Shown here: positions 36,910 to 45,198 of the stretch, in pieces
Numbering within the stretch: the first letter of the stretch is position 1
Layout: each line of letters begins with the position of its first letter
The notes under the pieces: model-generated
Seen by the model: only the letters and a program-made list of their open reading frames with translations
What the model was told of the DNA's origin: nothing
Database searches by the model: none
Made by a program: the position numbers and the translations under genes
Source of the DNA: Deltaproteobacteria bacterium
GTDB taxonomy: Bacteria; Desulfobacterota; Desulfuromonadia; Desulfuromonadales; Geopsychrobacteraceae
Length of the DNA: 64,000 bases
Direction: 5' to 3'
Assembly (NCBI GenBank): GCA_024279255.1
Contig: JAJRRT010000107.1
Span: 1-64,000 of the forward strand

Positions 36910-37452
36910 ATGAAAATTCAAAAATTGACTGAAGAACACCGCGCCAAGGCCTACGCGCTGCTGCGCCGTGCTTTTCCGAACAGTGAGTACGAAGCGCATC
37001 TGATCCAAATGCTTCACGAAAACAATAAGCCGCTCCATGAATGGGTCTGCATCCATACCGGCAAGGCGATCGCCTACATCGCCTTCTCAAACGCCTATCA
37101 TGGCCGTAACATTTGCGGACTACATCTGGCCCCGATGGCGGTGAGTCCAGATTTTCAGCGTCAGGGGGTCGGTGCTGAGCTTATGCGTTTTGCCTTACGG
37201 CAGGAAGCGATCAAGAACGAGGCGCTTTTCGTGTTGGGAAAACCGGCCTATTACCTTAAATTTGGTTTTGAGCGCTGCAGTGAACCCATATGCCCTTACG
37301 ATCAAAACAACGCCCATTTCCTGAGCATGCGGAATGATGGCAATTCCTGCTTTACGATCGGTTATGAGCCAGAGTTTAAGGCGGCAGCAAAAGCACCGAA
37401 ACCGCCCAAATCAACCCGTGCACCCAGGCCCAAAGTAAAGGCGCGGCGTTAA
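36910..37452 (+). CDS. GNAT family N-acetyltransferase
   Basis: A 180-residue acetyltransferase. The acetyl-CoA loop is QRQGVGAELM (Q/RxxGxG/A) after the strand LAPMAVSPDF, and PAYYLKFGFER closes the fold. The last 30 residues are Lys-, Pro- and Arg-rich and probably bind nucleic acid or are disordered. Substrate unknown. AGGAAG lies 8 bases before the ATG. Confidence 0.85.
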   Translation: MKIQKLTEEHRAKAYALLRRAFPNSEYEAHLIQMLHENNKPLHEWVCIHTGKAIAYIAFSNAYHGRNICGLHLAPMAVSPDFQRQGVGAELMRFALRQEAIKNEALFVLGKPAYYLKFGFERCSEPICPYDQNNAHFLSMRNDGNSCFTIGYEPEFKAAAKAPKPPKSTRAPRPKVKARR

Positions 37453-37478
37453 GCAAAATTACCAATTCGGGAGCCGAA

Positions 37479-38903
37479 GTGAAATCAACATCACAACTCT
37501 ATCTACTGGATGGGTCCAGCTACATCTACCGTGCCTACTATGGCATTCGCGAGCGTGCCACCGCTGACGGTATGCCGACCAATGCCATCTTCGGCTTCAC
37601 CCGAATGCTGCTGACTCTGATGCAGGAGAACCGTCCCGATTACCTGGCGGTCGTCTTCGACCCACCCCGTGAAGAGACCTTCCGCAGGAAGCTCTATCCC
37701 GACTATAAGGCGAACCGGGATGCGATGCCTGAGGAGCTTGCCGCCCAGGTTCCATACATCAAACAGATTCTGCAGGCGCTCAACATCCCATCCCTCGAAG
37801 CACCAGGGTTTGAGGCCGATGATCTGATTGCCACTCTAGCCCGCCGCCATGCCTCCGAAGATCTTCAAGTTACGGTCGTCACCGGGGATAAAGACCTGAT
37901 GCAGATCGTCGACGACCGGATTGATCTGCTCGACACCATGAAGGGGAAACGATCAGGCCCGCAAGAAGTCATGACCCGCTTCGGAGTCCCCCCGGAGCTG
38001 GTGACAGATGTTTTAGGGTTGGCGGGCGACACCTCAGACAATATCCCTGGTGTCCCTGGTATCGGCGAAAAAACTGCGGCCGACCTTGTTCAGGGCTACG
38101 GCTCCATGGAACGCGTCTTCAAATGGAAGGACCAGGTTAAAGGGAAGAAACGCCGCGAGAACTTGATCGCTTTTGAAGAACAGGCGATCCTCTCAAAAAT
38201 CCTGGCAACAGTCCGTTATGACGTCCCGCTGGAGACCCCCTTAACCGATCTGCAGCGACGCGAACCCAATCTATCGGCCCTGATTCCCCTGTTGCGTGAG
38301 CTGGAGTTTGAGACCCTGGAGGTCGCCTTCACTCCTCCACCACCAGACCTGGTTGAAATCTACAGCGATGGCTCAGGCAGAGACTCGGGCCCTGGCGGTT
38401 ACGGCGTAATCCTGCGCTACGGAAAGCACGAAAAGGAGCTGAGTGGTTTCGAACCTGTAGCGACCTCACAGCGGATGGAATTACTGGCAGCGATCAGGGG
38501 GCTTGAAGCCTTAACGACTCCCAAAACTGTTCGTCTGTTCAGCGATTCACAATATCTGGTCCGGGGGATGAGTGAATGGATTGACGGCTGGATCAGGGAC
38601 GGACGGCTAGACACCCCGGATGCGCTGGCAAATCAGGACCTCTGGAAGCAACTTGTTCCGCTCGCGCAGAAACATCAGATCAGCTGGCAATGGGTGCGCG
38701 GTCATGCAGGTCACCCCTTCAATGAGCGCTGCGATAAGCTGGCAAAACACGCCGTCGATGCAGGAATGCAGGCAGCAAATCCTCCTGCGATTGTCATCAA
38801 GGAAGAGAAAAATATCCCTGAACCTGTTGAACCTGAAATTGATCGGGTCAAGGATTATTCAGAATTCGGAACAGAAGATGACGGTCAACTGCGACTCGTT
38901 TAA
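37479..38903 (+). CDS. 5'-3' exonuclease fused to ribonuclease HI
   Basis: A 474-residue fusion. Residues 1-285 are a PolI-type 5'-3' exonuclease: LLDGSSYIYRAYY, VVFDPPREETFRR, FEADDLIATLA, TGDKDLMQ and the helix-hairpin-helix GLAGDTSDNIPGVPGIGEKTA. Residues 292-430 are RNase HI with Asp297, Glu334, Asp356, a His in RGHAGH and Asp419, all catalytic positions kept. There is no 3'-5' exonuclease or polymerase domain. Together the two halves could remove RNA primers or R-loops and trim flaps. GTG start with GGAG 5 bases upstream. The C-terminal 45 residues are acidic and unmatched. Confidence 0.9.
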   Translation: MKSTSQLYLLDGSSYIYRAYYGIRERATADGMPTNAIFGFTRMLLTLMQENRPDYLAVVFDPPREETFRRKLYPDYKANRDAMPEELAAQVPYIKQILQALNIPSLEAPGFEADDLIATLARRHASEDLQVTVVTGDKDLMQIVDDRIDLLDTMKGKRSGPQEVMTRFGVPPELVTDVLGLAGDTSDNIPGVPGIGEKTAADLVQGYGSMERVFKWKDQVKGKKRRENLIAFEEQAILSKILATVRYDVPLETPLTDLQRREPNLSALIPLLRELEFETLEVAFTPPPPDLVEIYSDGSGRDSGPGGYGVILRYGKHEKELSGFEPVATSQRMELLAAIRGLEALTTPKTVRLFSDSQYLVRGMSEWIDGWIRDGRLDTPDALANQDLWKQLVPLAQKHQISWQWVRGHAGHPFNERCDKLAKHAVDAGMQAANPPAIVIKEEKNIPEPVEPEIDRVKDYSEFGTEDDGQLRLV

Positions 38904-38974
38904 ACAGAGTGGGGGACAAGTCTGTTTCAGATATCCTTAGATAATCCATGCGCCAGAGAAACCAACTTAAAAAG

Positions 38975-39004
38975 AATGGCCCATCAAGAGATAGATGGGC
39001 CATT
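38975..39004. terminator. Bidirectional terminator between the exonuclease-RNase HI and peroxiredoxin genes
   Basis: Eleven-base perfect stem AATGGCCCATC / GATGGGCCATT with an eight-base loop, followed by TTGC on the plus side and preceded by AAAAG (CTTTT on the minus side). Convergent genes lie on either side. Confidence 0.78.
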
Positions 39005-39062
39005 TTGCATCTTATGACGCTTGCTTCAGCGTCCAGCATCATAATGTGGACGTGCTATATCT

Positions 39063-39680
39063 CTATTCGTTCAAAGCTTCGTGAACCCTGCCGACCATGT
39101 CGGGTGATGGTTTGAGGGTTTTGTCCCCCTCATCCTGCCATTTTGAAGGGCAGCCCTCATCCGTCTTTTTCGCCAGATAGAGATTCGCTTTGTATTTACG
39201 CATCAATTCATCAATGTTCCGGCCCATGTTGTAAAAGTTGACCTCTGAATTCATCAATATACCTTCAGGGTTGATGATGAAGGTGCCCCTTAAAGCGAGG
39301 CCAGAGGTGTCATCGTAGACGCCGAACATGCGCGACAAGTTTCCGGTCGGGTCAGATCCCATCGGATATTTTACGTCGGCAAGCTCTTTTTCATGGCGCT
39401 GCCAGGCCAGGTGTACAAATTGCGTATCGGTACTGACTGTAATCACTTCAGCGCCCATTTTGCTGAAGCGTGCGTACTGCTCTGACAGAGCAGCAAATTC
39501 GGTCGCTCAGACAAAGGTAAAGTCAGCGGGGTAGAAAAATAGAATGGTCCACTTTCCCGCTGACTTTTGGCCTTCTAGGCTGATCTTGCCAAAATTCTTC
39601 ACGACGGGATCGTAAGTATCGATCTCAAAATCCGGAACCGGATGGCCCAATTTAAGACAAGTTTCCTGACAATCACTCAT
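39063..39680 (-). CDS. 2-Cys peroxiredoxin selenoprotein (Sec58 as peroxidatic residue)
   Basis: A 205-residue AhpC-type peroxiredoxin in which the codon for the peroxidatic Cys is UGA (39509-39507 on the minus strand): FFYPADFTFV-U-ATEF. The N-terminus from ATG 39680 (GGGAGG upstream) reads MSDCQETCLKLGHPVPDFEI. After the UGA the frame runs through RGTFIINPEG and ends KPSPDMVGRVHEALNE. Cys177 in EGCPSKW is the resolving Cys, so a selenenylsulfide cycle is expected. It reduces peroxides. Gene finders would start it at 39458, missing one third. A SECIS-like hairpin follows the UGA. Confidence 0.93.
39477..39493 (-). promoter_or_regulatory. Candidate bacterial SECIS element in the peroxiredoxin gene
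   Basis: CUGCUC (39493-39488) pairs with GAGCAG (39482-39477) around the loop UGUCA. The stem starts 13 bases after the UGA and the loop has G in its second position, both typical of bacterial SECIS elements. Confidence 0.78.
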
Positions 39681-39833
39681 GACAATGCCTCCCTTAAGGT
39701 TGGTTTTGTTGGGGACTGTTTAAGCCGGTATAAAAAAGGATAACCCGAATAGAAGGTCAGTCAAGATGAGGGGGTAGATTATTTTTCAGCAATGAAAGAA
39801 CTCGGTTTTAAATGAATTTTATTCGGAGTCGCT

Positions 39834-39869
39834 AAAAGGCCCGACACTTCTTGAGTGCCGGGCCTTTTT
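39834..39869 (-). terminator. Terminator after the GrdB-like selenoprotein gene
   Basis: AAAAGGCCCG (39834-39843) pairs with CGGGCCTTTT (39859-39868), one mismatch, then CACT/AGTG with loop TCTTG. It begins 5 bases past the stop at 39874. Arms are A/T-ended on both sides, so it may work both ways. Confidence 0.85.
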
Positions 39870-39873
39870 AGTT

Positions 39874-40704
39874 CTATTCAAGTTCAACCGCTGTGGGGGG
39901 CTGATAGTCGTCGTACTTTTCACGCCGCCAACGAAACGGCAGATCGACAATGGTGCCGGGCTCTTTGATCTGATAAAGCGCGCGCAATGCTTCTAACACA
40001 ACGGCTCGTTGCTGTGGAGAATTACCCGGTTCTCCGAGTGGATGGCCGAAAGGCCAGCGCAGAAAAACAGTCCGTGGAGGCTAGACCTTCTCCGAGTATT
40101 CTCGGACGATTGTAATCCCGATCGTGGCAATCCCAACCTTTTCAATCTCTCTTTGAATCAATCCCACGGATTGATTGCAGATGCCTCAAGCCGGCGTTAA
40201 GAGGACCAGGTCGACCTGATCCGTCTTAAGTTTGGCCGCGACTTCTCGGGCGGTCTTTTCGACAAGTGTAGTGATATGTCGACCGTCGATATGTCCCATG
40301 AAGGCATAATGGGTCTGTGCAAGACTGCCGAGCACCCCTTCTCTGACCAATTCGCGGAGAGGTCCGAGCGGAAAGATGATGTTCGGATCTTTGCGGGCAT
40401 CAGTGTGATCGTAATAGTCGTGGGTGATTTGGAAGTCATTAAATAGTTCCTCCCCGTTCAGCGCCCGGAAACTCGGGTCGCCGTCACTATCATTCATATC
40501 AAAAGGCTGTTGCTTTTGATGGTGAATGCCTGAAGTCGTCACCAACGCCAACTTGGCCTGTCGCAAAGGTTTGGCTGGTGTCGCCCAAGGGATCTCTCCA
40601 GCGCTCTCTTGCGGTTGATAACCATCAATAAAGCGCTGCGCCAAACCTGGTACAACTGTCGCTAATCGGGTCAGGGCCCGATTCTTAAAACGTGTCAAAT
40701 TCAT
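39874..40704 (-). CDS. GrdB/PrdB-like selenoprotein (Sec173), with an additional in-frame UAG
   Basis: A 276-codon frame of the glycine/betaine/D-proline reductase selenoprotein B family. UGA (40188-40186) lies in VLLTPA-U-GICNQSVGLIQREIEKVGI, giving UxxC as in GrdB. The frame then meets UAG at codon 208 (40083-40081) between REYSEKV and PPRTVFLRWPFGHPLGEPGN, where relatives, from memory, have Arg or Lys. The 68 codons beyond keep family sequence and end at TAG 39876-39874. The UAG could be a nonsense mutation, sequencing error or readthrough site. It lies 15 bases after the sulfurtransferase stop on the same strand. The protein has no signal peptide. Function here is unknown; no GrdA or GrdC gene is present. 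Confidence 0.8.
40156..40176 (-). promoter_or_regulatory. Candidate bacterial SECIS element in the GrdB-like gene
   Basis: AAUCAAUCC (40176-40168) pairs perfectly with GGAUUGAUU (40164-40156), loop GUG; opening the last pair gives loop CGUGG with G second. The stem begins 9 bases after the UGA, so the loop is 18 bases downstream. Confidence 0.8.
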
Positions 40705-40719
40705 TAATGAACCACTGGT

Positions 40720-41679
40720 TTAATTGTTAAGTCCTGCCCCAACGTCTAAGCCCAAAGTCATGCTGACCTGTACCGAACTGTCTACCTGTCCCTGCGCATT
40801 TATGATCGGCAGAGTCGGATTGTTGGCCCATTCGATCCAGGATCCGTCATAGTTCTTGACCTTATCATATCCCAAGCCAAGGAGGACAAGGGTCGCATAA
40901 GAGGAACGGATGCCCGTTTGACAATGAGCAACAATCTCTTTTTCCGAGGTTAAACCATGCGACTGCAGCAGCGCAACGATCTCCTCGCGATTTTTTAATA
41001 CCTTAACACCATTAACCTCGGTCTGCAGGTTGGTCCAGTTGAACGTCACGGCACCGGGAATATGTCCTCCACGATCCGCACGGACCTTGACGCCTGCAAA
41101 TTCCTCGGGAGTCCGTGTATCCCAGATTACCACACTGGGGTTTTCCAGGCGGGTGTAAATATAGTCGGCATCGGCACGCGCCTCTAGATAATCAGCATCA
41201 GCCGTCAAAGCATAATGGCTCGGTTCTGGACTGGCACTCGGCAGCAGACTGGTCAAACGGTCCTCGGCGGCCCACTTGTCATAGCCGCCATCGAGGACGT
41301 AGGAATTTTTATGTCCATGATAACGCAGCGTCCAGACCAAACGTGCCGCATAGGGGTTATCATCCTCCGCATAAACGACCAGAGAACTCTCCGGAGTCAC
41401 ACCCAGAGAACTCAGCAACTCCGTTATCGCCGCTGCGCTCGGCACCAGGCTTTTTACCTGGTTGCGGGTGTCCAAAAATTGGCTCCGCTCGACATGGAAT
41501 GCCCCGTCTACATGCCCCAACAGGTAGAAAGGGATTTTACGCACATCAAGAACTACGACTTTCTCTTTGTTGGATTCCAACCAGTCAGTACTGACAAAAT
41601 AGTCGCTAAGCGCCGCATGCCCGATACCTGGCAGAGCAAATAATAGAACAGCCAATAAACCTTGACTAAAACGTTTCAT
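40720..41679 (-). CDS. Exported thiosulfate sulfurtransferase, tandem copy 1
   Basis: About 319 residues with a signal peptide (1-23, ending GHA) and two rhodanese domains. The N-terminal one has lost its Cys (VVYAEDDNPYAARL), as usual. The C-terminal one has the active loop HCQTGIRSSYA. It transfers sulfur from thiosulfate or persulfide to an acceptor in the periplasm. ATG 41679 has GGAG 7 bases upstream. It precedes the GrdB-like selenoprotein gene by 15 bases. It is about 70 percent identical by eye to the gene at 41984 and has a longer C-terminus. Confidence 0.9.
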   Translation of the reverse strand: MKRFSQGLLAVLLFALPGIGHAALSDYFVSTDWLESNKEKVVVLDVRKIPFYLLGHVDGAFHVERSQFLDTRNQVKSLVPSAAAITELLSSLGVTPESSLVVYAEDDNPYAARLVWTLRYHGHKNSYVLDGGYDKWAAEDRLTSLLPSASPEPSHYALTADADYLEARADADYIYTRLENPSVVIWDTRTPEEFAGVKVRADRGGHIPGAVTFNWTNLQTEVNGVKVLKNREEIVALLQSHGLTSEKEIVAHCQTGIRSSYATLVLLGLGYDKVKNYDGSWIEWANNPTLPIINAQGQVDSSVQVSMTLGLDVGAGLNN

Positions 41680-41983
41680 ATCCAATCTCCATTGTTTATA
41701 AGTTTTGCAGGTTTATATATTGCATATTCTACAGTGTCAAGCTTTACTTCAACACAGGTATAATCGCACAAATTACAGTTAAATAAGTTCAGTGCCATGA
41801 AGACAGGTCTGAACAAGAAAATAGATAACAATGAAGATGAAGACATGAAGGGGTATTGCGAGGACGCGGATCAATTGCTGAGTCGGAAAAGTAACAAGAC
41901 AAACCAGTGAAGAGTTAAAAGGGAGAAAAACGATATTCCACTTGCTGTTTAGCCGATGGGGTTGGCCCAAGGTTGAAGCCTGC

Positions 41984-42907
41984 CTACCTTCTGGCCGAAA
42001 CTGAGCCTTCCAACTGCCCTTGGGCATTTATGATCGGCAGGGATGAATTATTGGCCCACTCGATCCAGGAGCCATCATAGTTCTTGGCCTTCTCATACCC
42101 CAGACCAAGCAGCACCAGGGTAGCATAGGCAGAACGAACCCCTGTCTGGCAATGAGCAACAATCTCCTTATCAGAAGTTAATCCATGAGACTGGAGAAGA
42201 GCGACAATCTCGTCACGACTCTTTAAAACTTTGACTCCATTGATCTTGGTCTGCAGGTTGGTCCAGTTCAATGATATGGCATCCGGGATATGGCCACCTC
42301 GATCAGCACGGACATCCGTTCCATCATGCTCACCATAACTTCGAGTATCCCAAACCACCAAACTCGGATTCTCCAGTCGGGTGTAAATAAAATCGGCATC
42401 GGCACGTATCTGGAGATAATCGGCATCAGCAGCCATTACATACTGGCTCGGCTCTCGGCTGACGCTTGGAAGGTTGCTGATTTCACGAGTTTCAGCGGCC
42501 CATTTTTCATAGCCGCCATCGAGAACATAAGAGTTTTTATGGCCGTAATATCGCAGCGTCCAGACCAAGCGTGCTGCATAGGGGTTGTCATCTTCGGCAT
42601 AAACCACCAAGGTGCTCTCTGACGTCACCCCCAACGTACTCAGCATCTCCGTCATGGCGGGCACAGTCGGCACCATGCTTTTCACCCGATTACGGGTCTG
42701 TAAAAACTTGTCCCGCTCAACATTATATGCCCCGGCAACATGTTTTTTAAGATAGGAACGGGCCTTGCGAACATCGACGATGACGACCTGGGTACGGTTA
42801 GCTTCCAGCCAATCAGTACTGACAAAGTAGTCACCGAGTGCCGCAATACTAACGCTGGGCAGTGCAAACAAAAGAACGACCAACAAAACCTGAACTAAAT
42901 TCTTCAT
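41984..42907 (-). CDS. Exported thiosulfate sulfurtransferase, tandem copy 2
   Basis: A 307-residue paralogue of the downstream gene: signal peptide (1-22), inactive first rhodanese domain, and active second domain with HCQTGVRSAYA. The last residues (QLEGSVSARR) differ from the copy-1 end. The two genes are 304 bases apart with no gene between, and both leaders contain a similar CTCCATTGTT stretch (plus strand), so the duplication included upstream sequence. The space 41680-41983 may hold a promoter for copy 1. Confidence 0.88.
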   Translation of the reverse strand: MKNLVQVLLVVLLFALPSVSIAALGDYFVSTDWLEANRTQVVIVDVRKARSYLKKHVAGAYNVERDKFLQTRNRVKSMVPTVPAMTEMLSTLGVTSESTLVVYAEDDNPYAARLVWTLRYYGHKNSYVLDGGYEKWAAETREISNLPSVSREPSQYVMAADADYLQIRADADFIYTRLENPSLVVWDTRSYGEHDGTDVRADRGGHIPDAISLNWTNLQTKINGVKVLKSRDEIVALLQSHGLTSDKEIVAHCQTGVRSAYATLVLLGLGYEKAKNYDGSWIEWANNSSLPIINAQGQLEGSVSARR

Positions 42908-43157
42908 TCCCTGACTCCATTGTTGATCGATTCTGAAAAGTCTAGCAGGTTCAGATTTACCATAAATATGCTCAGCTTTTAACTCTCAAATTATACAGCC
43001 GACAACTGTGACTTGTCTAGCGGCCTCTGTACACAAACGCCGAGCCCATTCAGAATCTCAAACAGAGGTCGAATCTAAGGTTTTCCAGAGATCAATAATA
43101 AATTTAATGCTACATTACGAAGATGGTTAAGATTTCTTCGATACTGAGGGAGGCAAG

Positions 43158-43844
43158 ATGACAACCTTGGCTTTTGATGTTTATGGCACCTTGATCGATA
43201 CTGCCGGAGTCGTCTCTGCCCTCCGTACAAAAATCGGTTCTCAGGCCGGAGTGGCAAGTGATCTCTGGCGCAGCAAGCAACTCGAATACTCATTTAGACG
43301 TGGTTTGATGCAGAACTATAGCGACTTTGCAGTCTGCACTCGCCAAGCACTCGAATACGTCTGCAACAGCATGAACCTGCCCCTCAGTCACGACGAGCGC
43401 GAAGAGCTGCTTGCCAGCTATCGTAGGCTGCCAACCTTTGCTGACGTCACATCCGGGCTAGAAGACTGCCGCGCATCGGGGATGAAACTCTATGCCTTTT
43501 CCAACGGTCGCCCGGATGATGTTCATGGTCTACTCGAACAAGCTGACATCCGTGATTTCTTCGAGGACGTGGTCAGCACCGGTGAGATCAGCAGCTTTAA
43601 ACCGAACCCCGGTGTCTACGCCCACTTCCTGCGGCGAGCCGACTGTGCCGGATCTGAAGCCTGGCTTATCTCTGGAAACCCGTTCGATGTTATAGGTGCT
43701 ATCTCGGCCGGAATGCGTAGTGCCTGGGTACAACGCAATCCGGCATCAATCTTTGACCCCTGGGAGATCAAACCGACTCTCACAGTCGCCAGCTTGCTGC
43801 AACTGTCCACAGCGGTTCACAATAGCGAGAACTGTTCCACATGA
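43158..43844 (+). CDS. HAD-superfamily haloacid dehalogenase type II
   Basis: A 228-residue HAD hydrolase. Asp7 in FDVYGTLID is the nucleophile, with FSNGRPDD (motif II), SFKPNPGVY (Lys of motif III) and ISGNPFDVIGA (motif IV). The pattern matches L-2-haloacid dehalogenases, though the natural substrate may differ. GGGAGG lies 4 bases before the ATG. The membrane GGDEF gene follows after 25 bases. Confidence 0.88.
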   Translation: MTTLAFDVYGTLIDTAGVVSALRTKIGSQAGVASDLWRSKQLEYSFRRGLMQNYSDFAVCTRQALEYVCNSMNLPLSHDEREELLASYRRLPTFADVTSGLEDCRASGMKLYAFSNGRPDDVHGLLEQADIRDFFEDVVSTGEISSFKPNPGVYAHFLRRADCAGSEAWLISGNPFDVIGAISAGMRSAWVQRNPASIFDPWEIKPTLTVASLLQLSTAVHNSENCST

Positions 43845-43869
43845 ATGTCCACCGCAGACAGGAGCAGAA

Positions 43870-45198
43870 ATGAATTCATATTTTACGGTAACCAAAAAAG
43901 TCGCCATCGGTTATCTGGTGTTCATCACTTTCAGTATCCTCGCAGTTGGCTATGCCCTGATCAGCCTGCATGAACACGACCGCCGCACTGAGCATCTGGT
44001 CGGAGGCCAGTTCCAAGCTTTCACCCTGTTACGGGATATCCGCCAGAACCTGCTTGGCCAGGAGAATCTTGAAAAACAGTTCATCATTTTACGCGACACA
44101 GAGCTCCTGATATTACTTGAGCGGCGAAACACAGACCTGGAGAGTATTCTCTCCAGCCTCAAATCTTCCCCCTTGCCGCGCTATTTCAAATCCCTGCCCG
44201 CTAAAGTTGCCGAATACTCTACCCAAGCCCGACACCTGGCACAGGTCAGTACCGAGGGGGACTGGGATCGGGCCGCATCGATCTCCTCAATTACGACTGA
44301 ACCGCTCCGCAAACAACTACTCGCAGATCTGGCCGACCTCAGGACCCAACACCAGACAACACTGGACAAAGACCTGTCCGAGCTGTCGCTACAGAGCAGA
44401 AAAGCTTACCGGATGACCCTGCTCATCACCCTTATCGGTATCATCCTGTCAGCCCCTGCCGCCATCACTGTAATCGTCAGCATTCACCGCTCGGTCAAGG
44501 CTTTACAAAAAGCCACGCACGACATTGCAGCGGGGAATTTCGATAATGAGATAGATATTCGCAGCAACGACGAGTTCGGCCAGCTTGCCCAGGACTTTGC
44601 CAGAATGGCTCTCAAGCTCAGGGAACATGAGCAACTCAATCTGGATGCCAACCCTCTGACCCGTTTGCCCGGAAACCTCACGATTGACCGTGAACTGGAA
44701 GGTCGCATCGCAAAAGAGATTCCCTTCGCGCACCTCTATATTGACCTCGACAACTTCAAGGCATACGGTGATCACTACGGCTACAAGCATGGCAGCGACG
44801 CCATCAACATGGTCGGCAAGCTTCTAAAGGAGGTCGTTGAACAGAACGGCGGAGAAAACGATCTGGTCGGTCATATCGGTGGAGATGATTATGTGGTTCT
44901 GACTGATCTGGAGCGGGGCGAGAAGATAGCCAAAGCCATCATCAGCTCCTTCGACAGTCGCGTTCCTGAGCTTTACAATAAAAAAGATCTCAAAGCAGGC
45001 TTCATCATGGGCACCGACCGGCATGGAATAAAGCGTTCATTTCCGCTCCTGACCATGTCGATAGCCATCACACTCTCCGAAAACCTGGACCATCCTTCGG
45101 TATTGGAAATCAGTAACAACTGTGCGAGAATGAAAGAACACCTCAAACGACTCAAAAACAGCAACTATCTCATCGACCGCAGAAAGCATTTAACATGA
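43870..45198 (+). CDS. Membrane GGDEF protein with HAMP domain
   Basis: A 442-residue protein: first membrane helix (about 8-30), an extracytoplasmic helical sensor region (about 31-180), second helix (about 185-205) and HAMP (about 205-255, AAGNFDNEIDIRSNDEFGQLAQDFARMA). A GGDEF domain follows with HIGGDDYVVL, a slightly altered active site (GGDDY). Binding of an envelope signal would change c-di-GMP synthesis. ATG 43870 has AGGAG 6 bases upstream. The stop overlaps the next ATG (ATGA), so a lipoprotein is coupled to it. Confidence 0.88.
   Translation: MNSYFTVTKKVAIGYLVFITFSILAVGYALISLHEHDRRTEHLVGGQFQAFTLLRDIRQNLLGQENLEKQFIILRDTELLILLERRNTDLESILSSLKSSPLPRYFKSLPAKVAEYSTQARHLAQVSTEGDWDRAASISSITTEPLRKQLLADLADLRTQHQTTLDKDLSELSLQSRKAYRMTLLITLIGIILSAPAAITVIVSIHRSVKALQKATHDIAAGNFDNEIDIRSNDEFGQLAQDFARMALKLREHEQLNLDANPLTRLPGNLTIDRELEGRIAKEIPFAHLYIDLDNFKAYGDHYGYKHGSDAINMVGKLLKEVVEQNGGENDLVGHIGGDDYVVLTDLERGEKIAKAIISSFDSRVPELYNKKDLKAGFIMGTDRHGIKRSFPLLTMSIAITLSENLDHPSVLEISNNCARMKEHLKRLKNSNYLIDRRKHLT

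Noticed and set aside
40081-40083. Pyrrolysine as a firm explanation for the UAG in the GrdB-like gene
   Set aside because: No pyl gene is visible, and TAG is used as an ordinary stop in several other genes in the window; kept only as something to exclude.
41779-42027. 82-residue minus-strand frame between the two sulfurtransferases
   Set aside because: No ribosome site, overlaps the end of the sulfurtransferase gene, and looks like chance coding in the duplicated spacer.
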